Shown: in pieces, positions 52,601-61,653 of the stretch | How the letters are laid out: the number at the start of each line of letters is the position of its first letter | How positions within the stretch are numbered: position 1 is the stretch's first letter | Assembly: GCA_035041965.1 (NCBI GenBank) | Contig: JAPYMA010000073.1 | Span: 1 to 64,000 of the forward strand | Direction: 5' to 3' | Length of the DNA: 64,000 bases | Source: Anisakis pegreffii | Taxonomy: Eukaryota; Nematoda; Chromadorea; Rhabditida; Anisakidae | Made by a program: the position numbers and the translations under genes | Notes under the pieces: generated by a model | What the model was told of the DNA's origin: nothing | The model's input: only the letters and a program-made list of their open reading frames with translations | Database searches by the model: none

Positions 52601-54257
52601 TAGCCTCGCTGAAATCTTCAATGTTCACCGATATTTGCGAGAAATACAAATGAGAGCGAATCAGTGATGTGTCAGAAATAAATAAATTTAGGTGGCAAGA
52701 AGAAATAACTGTATTTTCATAATTAATTGCATGCGTTTGTGTTCGACTGTCATATTCTAAAATTTACGACAACAGCCCTATAGAGATTTCGTCGAAATTT
52801 ATGGTGCTAAATGACAAACAACCGAACGCCCGTATGAACACAACCTTGAAGTTTAGAGGACCTGATAAATGATCAATCACATTCTTTATATGAAAGTACG
52901 GCAACTGCAAGAGTGAAATAGTCGTTGATGAATGGGAAAACAAAGAAAAACAAGAAATGTTTTGTTCATTTTGAAAGAGTTTCGTTTGATTTGTTCTGTT
53001 TTCGATGCTATGCGTTAGCAGAAATTGGAATATTAATTTATTGCCCGAAGAGCAATACTTCCGCTAACAAGGCAGCTATCTGCAAAATAAGTTCACTGTC
53101 AAGATAAGTTCATTGCCGACTGAGAAATATCTGCTAATCAAGTCAATTACGTGGATACCGTTTGCTGAACCCACATCAGGCTTTGAATGGTGGACGGAGT
53201 AGTTGAGAAATGTAGTGGGATATAGAAATATAGCGAGATTTTCACTAATTAATCAACTTCTCCATGAATAAAGTTCGAGTGGTCAGATGAGAATTTCAGT
53301 GCTGAAATCATTTTCTGAGCTATCCTGTAGAAGTAGTAATCAATAACAAACGCAGCATCCATTAAAGCATCAGAGATTCTGTTTGTGTCTTCAAAATATT
53401 ACTCTTCTGAACAGAATTCTTTCAGATATTACTTGATTTTGTTATTTGGCTTCATTTCTATTTGCTTTCATGATACTTCGACTAACTCGTATCATAATTG
53501 TTTACAGGAATATGCATTGATTAACGCCAGCTGCTTTTATTCTGATTACTTGTACTGATATTACGTCAATATCGTTATTATTATTATCATCATTGCTTTT
53601 ATAATTGTTATAATTACCGTTGCTGTGCTCTTATTATATTGCTTACTTCTACAGACATCATGAATAGAATCATAAATTAGAGTTGATGTTATTGAAAGGA
53701 CAGTTGATATTGATGTAATGTTGCTTACATCGTATTATTGTTATTTTGTTATGATTATCAATGTAATTATCACTTTCCATTCATACAAATTTATCAATGA
53801 TTGCCGCAGCTTCTTTCGAGATATTAATGGTACTTGGCGATTTCCTTCCTTATTGCTGTATCTCATTCAGTTTTAATTTAACAAATATAAGCAATTTCAG
53901 AAGTCATTCAGTTGATAGTGTTCATTGCGAGAGGCTATCACCTGAAAATGTAGGCGTAAACGTCAAGCATTAATTATAATTCAAAGGCGCAAATGAAGAA
54001 ATCTCATCAAGCTGTGCTCTCTCAACAATAGATTTGATCATTTTATTATTATGAAAATCGTTATTATTATTTCTTGTTATTTTATTAACTATTGCAATAT
54101 TGGTATTATTCATATAATTGTCGCTATTTTCATAAAATACGATCACTGGTAATGTTACATATGGATGTGGATATAAGGGAATTTATTTGTAGTTGAAAAC
54201 CATTGTATTCATTTAATGTGATCCTTCGCATTATTGAATTTCCACTATTACATTTGT
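49690..54257. other. Mostly non-coding, nothing firm
   Basis: Overlapping basic frames at 50608-50901 and 50726-51064 (+) look weakly coding (FPRDLSIPIEMNQNAFACVT in the second) but have no family or splice support. 53570-54170 is very AT-rich with scattered ATTATT runs. Confidence 0.35.
52411..52439. repeat. Perfect inverted repeat, 14-bp arms, 1-nt centre
   Basis: TCTGATATTCTCAT and its exact reverse complement flank a single C. A partial echo (GAGAATATCATGAGA) follows within about 10-25 nt. Confidence 0.8.
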
Positions 54258-54397
54258 TTTTGTCAAAGAAATTTTGCTATTTTTTCAAAAACTATATTTG
54301 TTGCTATTTTTTGCTAAACTCTAAAAACTCTGTTTGTTATGCAATTTTTTGCTAGTTTTGCTATTTTTCAAAAAGTTTTGCTGTTTTCTATTTTCCC
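54258..54397 (+). repeat. Dispersed direct repeat, copy 1
   Basis: T/A-rich unit with recurring 'TTTTGCTA' motifs. It is nearly identical to 60119-60268, apart from a few substitutions and a deletion of about 10 nt near the end. Same orientation, 5.9 kb apart. Confidence 0.85.
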
Positions 54398-54554
54398 ATG
54401 TGATTGAATAAAATACTGTAAATAGAATTGCATTCCGCCTTTGCAGTTATCGCTTTGCTATCTTAAAAATCACTCATTTCAATGCTTTTCCATCAAAAAA
54501 TCATGTTTTCAAGGGTCCTACTGACTCTAGTTCCAAAGTCACATTTTCGGGTAG

Positions 54555-54702
54555 ATTCGGGGAGTTTCGAGGAGTCGGGGACGAGGCGGGGACAAGATTG
54601 AGTTTTCTCTCCGAATTTCCCCGTATCCGACCTCCCCGTCCGCTGCCATTTTCGGGGACTCTCCCCGTCCCCGACCCATTTTGCTCTCCCAGCACAACAC
54701 TA
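54555..54702 (-). repeat. GC-rich dispersed repeat, copy A
   Basis: Read on the minus strand, TAGTGTTGTGCTGGGAGAGC is followed by AAAATGGGTCGGGGACGGGG and further 'CGGGGA' repeats. It shares this start with the plus-strand copy at 58976-59027. The sharp GC rise marks it as foreign to its surroundings. Confidence 0.7.
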
Positions 54703-54857
54703 GCAGAAAGGCAAATCCATCATGGAGTGGAAATTTGGATTCGCTTACCGAATAAATAACTCAGAAAGGATCCATTGCGAACAAATCAAAACGTGAGTGC
54801 ACGAACGCTAACAGCAATCGCATTTTGTATGCAACAGAAGTCCTTTACATGGTCTGA

Positions 54858-57800
54858 TCAGTTAACGATAGCTATTGTCATGAACAAAATGAGTGATATC
54901 GCAATTTCAAGGTTGATCACGATCGGTGCTTTCGAACAAACGTCCATCATTTGATCGTAGCATTTCGCATCTATCACTTGATAATATCTTGGTCCAAGTG
55001 GCAATGCAGTGCATACGGCTTCAGCGAATTTTTTTCCACACGGTTGTTTCCCGAAGTAGCACTTCTGTATGGACATGTACAAGCTGTAAACCATTCAACA
55101 TTGAACGAGCGAACAATTGCTTGCAGCTTTATCAGTGTCCCGAACACACCCTGATGTCGTCCCTCTTATCAACCTAGGCATTTACTGCACTATCTTATAG
55201 GGAATATCTGATAAACGTTTCGTCCCTAATTTTTGCCGTAAAAACTTTCACACAGCTTCCATTAACTATTCAGTGAAATTTCACAGAAGAAAATTCGTGC
55301 CTTTTGCACACTGAACGAAAAACAAATTGGTTCGACATTCTTACAAGCTGATTTTTTGCCTGCAACAATCTATACAAACTGGTTCCAATTCGTCTAGTGG
55401 ATAAACTAAATAATTCCAACATTCGACATAAAATTACAAAAAACGAGTATGGTTGCTGTTCAGTAATGAGTGCATTTTGTTTCAATAGATCATAGACGAA
55501 TTCAGCATGACTTTATTAGCCTGAACATGCCAGATTTTGTTTTCGAGACTCTAAGTTTACGTTATTTTGAGGACTTCCTATGAGAGAACTTCTTGAGCAT
55601 TATGGAAGGATGCTAAGTGAGGACCACTTATACCGAAATGTTATTAATGTCTACCTGCACTCTGCATTATCTGGGAATTCTACAGGAAGACATCCTTCCG
55701 CAGCATGTGCCGTTATGTCCAAACAACACGTGAAAGCTGAAAAATACATCACATTAAATTACAGCCAATCACGAAAAAATTCTGCACTTGCTGGTAATGA
55801 TGCGAAAAGTCTTTCAAATGAATAGCACAATTTGCGAAATACCATATTTCCTCCAATATTTCTTCACCCACCGAAAAAAAGCAATCCGGAAGCATAAACC
55901 CTCCACGACAGATCTTCTCCTTCAATTTATAACCAAGCACTAGACAGATACATTTCTTCTTAACAGGTCACTTTCCTTGAACGGATTTACCTTTTTCCTT
56001 CGCCGAAAATATCCTCTAAAGGATTATGAAAACAGATTTCAGAGGGCTATGTGAATGGACAAAAGCATTGATTTGATTATCGGCAGCGTATATTGCGTAC
56101 TCCAGCTCATTAGTCCATTTGCTGTCGTGAAAATTTTGAGAAACAACTTGCTAGATGACCCGACCAACCCATACCCGCCGAATGGGCGACAGCAGTGAGA
56201 ATACAGTCTGACTCAAGCAGAACATCTTCAAAAGACCATGATCGTTTACTGTGACTACTCAGCCATTTGCTGAGATCGAACACAGCTTCACCCGAACTGT
56301 GCATGAAGGATTGTTGCCTTACGTTCATTTAATCCATGAATACATGATGACTTACGTGCATTCCAGCAAGACAAGGCCGCTGTCGCTACCGGTCTAGAGT
56401 AAGGATCTTTGGAATGGGTATCATCGTCTTCCGTGATGCTTTCGAAGACGCTTTTCTCAAAACACTTCGCAAAAACTGGACATTTCTTGAGATTCTTATA
56501 CGCGCTAAAAATTGGTGAGTTACAGCTGCGGTGACTTTAGGAAACCGGATCAAGGTTCACATGAAACATTCAATTACCTGTTTGGCAGGTGATTGAAGAA
56601 GAGGGCTATATAAAGTATCGCATAAAGAAGGCAATAAAATCTGGTTGTAGAAACCTCATTTATCAAATATTTCTTCGAAGAAGCATCCTGTGGTGTCACA
56701 ATGAAATGCAATGATACAACATCATTGGAATAACTCTGCATTTCATTCTAACAAAATTTTGCATCTTACAATAATTCAATTTTCAATTATCGGACGCGTT
56801 CATTTGATGTCTTATCGTTAGTCAGTGTACAAAATGTTTTTCTGATTGTAAGCTGAAAAGGCATCCTTTGCTTATCGTTAGTCAGTGTACAAAATGTTTT
56901 TTCTGATTGTAAGCTGAAAAGGCATCCTTTGCTTATCGTTAGTCAGTGTACAAAATGTTTTTCTGATTGTAAGCTGAAAAGGCATCCTTTGCTCTACATG
57001 ACTCTCTTCGTAGTTCTTTCAAGTGACTCGAAAATAAAGAGATCATCACAAACTGTTACTCGCAAGCAACGGATTTATTCTCATTTAAGATAATCTGCGT
57101 GAGGTCAGAGGCGTCTGGCAATTTTCCGTTAGTCATCTCCAGTCCGAATGCACCCACAAACCGCTTCATGCAACCAATGAAGTTCTGAAAAAGAGTTTTC
57201 TATGCGCTATCGACACCAACAATTTCCCGATTTCTTCAACTCCTCAAGCTAACGATTCAACTTGATCAACTACGATTGAGTTCCGTCGTATGCTACTTCA
57301 GCACCTGACGAACCCTAAACTCCAGAAATCTTTCTCAGATTTACGACGCACTATAACTGCCGTTCGAAAATGCACATTGCACTTCTAACTTTGTTTTCCG
57401 TACAGAAATACTTCGAAGATTGTATTTGTTGGTGAAAAACGCCTGAGCAACTATTCTCATTCTGACTGTTGAGGCATCGTCAAAACTCGAATCCAAATAA
57501 AACCGTTGTCTGACCATGATATCAGCCTGAGCGTTATATCGAAAAATTTAACATCATTAGTCTGCCCGGATATCATGACTGCTCTGAATAGATCCTCATT
57601 GCAACGTCAATAAAGGATGGATTCATTATGATAAAAAATATCAGAAAACTAGTACACGTGCATACAATTGCATTGGAACCAAATTGACCTTAGATTCATC
57701 AACAGTGCAGTCTTCCTTTATCGAGCTCTGTAGTCGAGGGATTTTTGGTAGTAAGAATTGTTGGTACTCTCGTTGGAGTTCCTGCTCGAAAGCATCGCTC

Positions 57801-58141
57801 GATTCTGTAAAATGTTGGCGATGAAGTGCAAGCAAACAGATTCTAAAATCGAAAGATCTTGTTATTGATGTCATCGCAGCTCACTTGGAATGAGTCCGTA
57901 ACTGACCCTTACGAAGGGTATTCTACCGAAGGTAGCAATTGGTAACCTGTATGAAACAATCATTCTTTTCAACGAAGAAAGAGCAATTTCTGTCCTGGAA
58001 ATCGTGAGACAGTGAAAGTGATATCGTGTGACCCGTTATTCCGGAGCTGATTCAATATTCTAAGATTAATTATTAAGGAAATAACCTACCAATTTCTAGA
58101 TTAAAAGCAACCAAGAGAGCAAATACAACTGCAAGCAACAT
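54858..58141 (-). CDS. Cysteine-rich secreted protein with GPI-type tail, nine exons, unrecognised
   Basis: Model (5' to 3'): 58141-58086, 57989-57947, 57842-57768, 57526-57383, 57184-57060, 56504-56356, 56207-56175, 55939-55788, 55064-54858; about 327 residues. Exon 1 abuts an acceptor (TTTTGCAG/ATG) and encodes a signal peptide (MLLAVVFALLVAFNLEI). Cys-rich text follows: NCSFFVEKNDCFIQ; NLFACTSSPTFYRIERCF; NFIGCMKRFVGAFGLEM; AYKNLKKCPVFAKCFEKS; ALSCWNAHCILTAVAHSA; EKICRGGFMLPDCFF; KCYFGKQPCGKKFAEAVC; DAKCYDQMMDVC. The C-terminus is a hydrophobic tail (IAISLILFMTIAIVN) after a Ser-Lys-Ala-Pro, as in GPI-anchor signals. Joins among exons 5-8 are strong and phase-consistent; exon 4 and the exon 1/2 edges are less sure, and an exon could be missing before exon 9. 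The Cys spacing recalls nematode DUF19/CPG4-type ectodomains, but I cannot assign it. Confidence 0.6.
56811..56991. repeat. 60-bp tandem triplication
   Basis: Units 56811-56870, 56871-56931 and 56932-56991 each begin CTTATCGTTAGTCAGTGTAC and end AAAAGGCATCCTTTG. The only difference is one extra T in the middle unit. It lies inside the 57059-56505 intron of the Cys-rich gene. Each unit carries a TTTTTCTGATTG stretch. Confidence 0.97.
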
Positions 58142-58249
58142 CTGCAAAATGATGCAACTGATAATATGCTGTTCTTACGTCTCCGTCTTTATGTACCTAA
58201 CCAACCGTTACGTCTACTAGTGATGCACCATGTAACAATTTGATCAAGT

Positions 58250-58666
58250 ATGCCAAAAGATTATCGATATCAGTGCGCCCTTATTAGTGCATCCAACGAA
58301 GGCTCATCAGCACCCACAACGACTGCCTACTCCTCTTGCCATGATAAAGTGCAAAACGAAACGACTATTTTACATGCGCGGAAATCACAGAGCAGTACAT
58401 CAGCAACGAATGGTCTATTCCCCACTGGTAGTAAGCAACGTGTATTTACACAATATATTTCTCCAAAATGTATCCTCTTGCCAATTCTGTTGCATTTTTA
58501 TTACGCTATTGAGCATAATTCAAATAATCAGTGGTTTTATCTTAAAAAACATTGCTCAGCACTGTGTTGTGATTGCACACGACGGAGTGCCTTCATATTC
58601 TCTTGTCAAATCTTTTTTTATAAAGAAGGTGATTATGTGTGCAATCCATCGTTTATTTTAAGATAA
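58250..58666 (+). CDS. Uncertain ORF pair, unrecognised
   Basis: Frames 58250-58666 (138 codons, MPKDYRYQCALISASNEGSS at the start) and 58287-58661 overlap. The first 190 nt is GC-richer than its surroundings and open in both frames and partly on the other strand; the rest is AT-rich and hydrophobic. No domain, signal peptide or clear splice structure. It may be chance or a repeat-derived segment. Confidence 0.15.
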   Translation: MPKDYRYQCALISASNEGSSAPTTTAYSSCHDKVQNETTILHARKSQSSTSATNGLFPTGSKQRVFTQYISPKCILLPILLHFYYAIEHNSNNQWFYLKKHCSALCCDCTRRSAFIFSCQIFFYKEGDYVCNPSFILR

Positions 58667-58975
58667 TCTCGTACTTTTTTTAGATATCAAACCTTTCTCT
58701 CTCGTGATCGTCATAAAAGTTAGAAAGCGATTGTATTTGAACAATGAACATTTAAAAACATTAAAAAACATTAAAAACTGACTGTTCGCATCGTCAGCCG
58801 GAGAAACAGCAAACCCCTTACAAATGCATCATATCATTCACTACAGCAAAATGATGATGAAATGTTGCACAGATTGCAGCAATTGTGGTGCTACAGGTTT
58901 CTGCTAATGTAAGGTGATATTTCTATTATAGTGGATATGTTATTAGCCTTTTCTATTTCAAGGAGTAGAATAGAA

Positions 58976-59027
58976 TAGTGCTGTGTGGGGAGAGCAAAAT
59001 GAGTCGGGAACGGGGAGTTTCGGGGAG
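58976..59027 (+). repeat. GC-rich dispersed repeat, copy B
   Basis: TAGTGCTGTGTGGGGAGAGC then AAAATGAGTCGGGAACGGGG: the same start as copy A at 54702 on the opposite strand, so the two lie in inverted orientation 4.3 kb apart. Confidence 0.7.
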
Positions 59028-59101
59028 AAAAAAAGAGGAAGCTATCGTGCCTTCAAATGGCCGACGCACCATTTGAAGGCACGATAGCTTTCCCTTTTTT
59101 T
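59028..59101. repeat. Foldback hairpin, 33-nt arms, 8-nt loop
   Basis: Arms 59028-59060 and 59069-59101 pair at 31 of 33 positions. The inner 22 (GCTATCGTGCC... to ...CAAATGG) are perfect, around the loop CCGACGCA. It directly follows GC-rich copy B. Confidence 0.92.
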
Positions 59102-59327
59102 GACCCTTTTTTTTGGATTTATGGAACGAGGGAATGGGGAAGAGACCCTGGGATTACAGCACAATGACACAATAATGATATCGATAATCGATCACAGTGA
59201 TAAATCAATGAGTGACGAGTGATAGGGCTGAACGGCGAGTGCTAATGAATGACGTTGAATTATCGAGGGACGAGACGAGTGAGGTGGTCGGACTGCGGGT
59301 TAACAACCTGAAGTGGACCTGAAATTA

Positions 59328-59592
59328 GCGCTGGGATTGTTTGGCGCTGATCAGCGTCAAACTACGGTCTGACGCTGGTTAGCGTCCGGCTACGGTGTGG
59401 TGCTGGTTAGCACCCGGCTATAGTTTGACACTATTAGCGTCCAGGGGCAATTTGGTACTAATTAGCACCCGGGAATCTTTTGGCGCCGATTGGCACCGGA
59501 TTATAATTTGGTGCTAATTAGCACCCAGGAACGAAATTGATGCCAATTAGCACCCGGCAACAAATTGGCACCGGTTGGTGCCCTGGCGCGCT
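59328..59592. repeat. 28-bp minisatellite with palindromic core
   Basis: About nine diverged 28-nt units, preceded by a partial one. Each contains a dyad of the form GGTGCTAATTAGCACC (variants GGCGCTGATCAGCGTC, GACGCTGGTTAGCGTC) followed by a variable 12-nt spacer ending TTTG or similar. Paired changes in the arms (GCGCT with AGCGT, GTGCT with AGCAC) keep much of the symmetry. Confidence 0.85.
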
Positions 59593-60118
59593 GTAGACCT
59601 TGGGGATGAGACCCGGGATGAAGCCCGATTTGAATCGGATTGAATCGAATGTCCTAGTCGCTTTTTGCCGCTTCTTTTATAATGTTTAATTTTTGAATGT
59701 TCCACCCCTTTCACAAGGCGATTATTTTGTCTTCGCTGATCTCGGCCGTTATCGGCTTTTGGATCAGCGAATATTTTTGTCTTGAGAATCTTTCATGTTT
59801 ATCTTATTTTTTCCGGTTAAAAAATCGATTTTGTTTTTCTTCGATTATTTCGATTTCAATTAAGAATATTACCTTAATTCGCTCTCATCGCGACAACGCT
59901 CATCTGGATGCATTTCTGTGTAGACTAATTGAGATAATCACATTTTCCGATGAGAACCAAGAGCAACAAAATTCAACGAAATTTTGAGTTCATGAATCCG
60001 TGTGTTAATTCCTTGCCACGATTCAGAATATTTCGAGAGCTGCACAGTGACATGTGATATGTCCGCATATGTGAGTGTAGTAAAAAAACTGCAGCAGTAG
60101 AGTGCGCGTTCTCCTTTG

Positions 60119-60268
60119 TTTTGTCAAAGAAATTTTGCTATTTTTTCAAAAACTATATTTGTTGCTATTTTTTGCTAAACTCTAAAAACTCTGTTTGCTA
60201 TGCAATTTTTTGCTAGTTTTGCTATTTTTTAAAAAGTTTTGCTGTTTCCAAAAACTCTATTTTCTCAT
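60119..60268 (+). repeat. Dispersed direct repeat, copy 2
   Basis: Second copy of the T/A-rich unit at 54258-54397, including the CCAAAAACTC segment missing from copy 1. Confidence 0.85.
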
Positions 60269-61653
60269 ATCAGACCTGACATCATGAAAATTTTCCAAAG
60301 CTTACCATTACGAGCACTCAGATGGTGAGTTTAAAAATTCGAAGCCAGTTAGTCCTCCCTGGGTTCTGCTCTTTCCTTCGGGTCACGTGATAAACTATTG
60401 ACCTTCCTACGATAATGAACGTGACCTTCAACAATCCATTACTTGGAAGTGCCTCAGCGGGAGTCAGTCAAAAGAGCGATCCAATGGTTAAAAATTTTCC
60501 CGTGAAGAATCTCTTGATGATATCGTAAAAGTTCGTTCCGTCCGATAAACAAGCAATGTCAAACAATTATCAAGGAAAACCACTAATTTGGCAACTGTCT
60601 CCATTCCTCACCTGATATAGCAAGATTCTCTCCATTGGAAAATTTGCTGACACATAACTGCCAGCGTTTACGATATTTTACTTATAATTTATAATTGGAA
60701 AAAATCAGTTTTTATGTTACAATTGAAATTTCGCAACGGTAAATTTCATTTTGCTCTTTTTTTTGTTTATTTATGCCTCGCTAGAATCTTTTATTGGTCA
60801 TCGTCTTTTGTTGTGTGATCACAATGCTGACAGTAGCCCAGAGTATGGTTCTAGGGGCTATGCGTCTGGTCACAAGCATCAATCTGAGATTTTTTTAATG
60901 GCGCACTGGCATCGCCAAACTTTATTGAACCCACTAATTCAAACTTTGGAAAAAATTCTATTAAGAAACTATAAACATTACAATCTAACACAATTGAATT
61001 ATGTCAAGTACAAAAAAAACAGATGAAAGCCGCTATCATTTCAATCATATTCCATCGGATTACATTTGATGATGATAACATCATTATCACCGTCTTCCTC
61101 ATCAAGCAGATTCGTGGTTCAACATATCGACTAACGATAAGCTAAATAAAATGAGCACATTAACAATCATAAACCAATCCGATAATCACACCACAATGTG
61201 AAAACTTTTCCACTCAAATTTTAGCAAATGAATAAGTGTACACAAATCTGAAAATCAGCAATTCATTCAGTCGACGGAAACTTGCTTTCTTAGAAGCTGA
61301 AAAAAAAAAGCTGAATAGCACTTCAGAAATCACTTCGCGAAATTCATTACAGAGCAAAACATAAATAACATTACTTAGTGGATAAATTTACACGGATTCA
61401 GATAATCAAAAGCATTGAAATTCTCTTGTTCAGCTTTGTTTCCTTCGACATTCTCAGCTTCAAATGAAATAATACCTAATGAAAAGTATTCTTAAGCAGT
61501 AATGCAATATGAATGAGAGGTATTTACTGGATTTTTTAAAAAACTGTTTGTCTGAAGACAATAACAAAGAATGGTGTATAGATGAAATACGAGATATACA
61601 AAGATATATGCATTGTTGAGAGCACGCAGAAACTAGGTATCGATGAGAAAGCA
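60269..61653. other. Intergenic, nothing firm
   Basis: 3' flank of COQ8. A 91-codon frame at 60751-61026 (+, containing SSPEYGSRGYASGHKHQSE) has no splice or domain support. Confidence 0.4.

Noticed and set aside
54501..54695. Gly/Arg/Pro-rich minus-strand frame
   Set aside because: Translation of the GC-rich dispersed repeat, not a gene.
57641..57874. 77-codon minus-strand frame starting MTSITRSFDF
   Set aside because: Same bases as exon 3 of the Cys-rich gene, but the Cys-containing frame (NLFACTSSPTF...) joins its neighbours in phase and this one does not.
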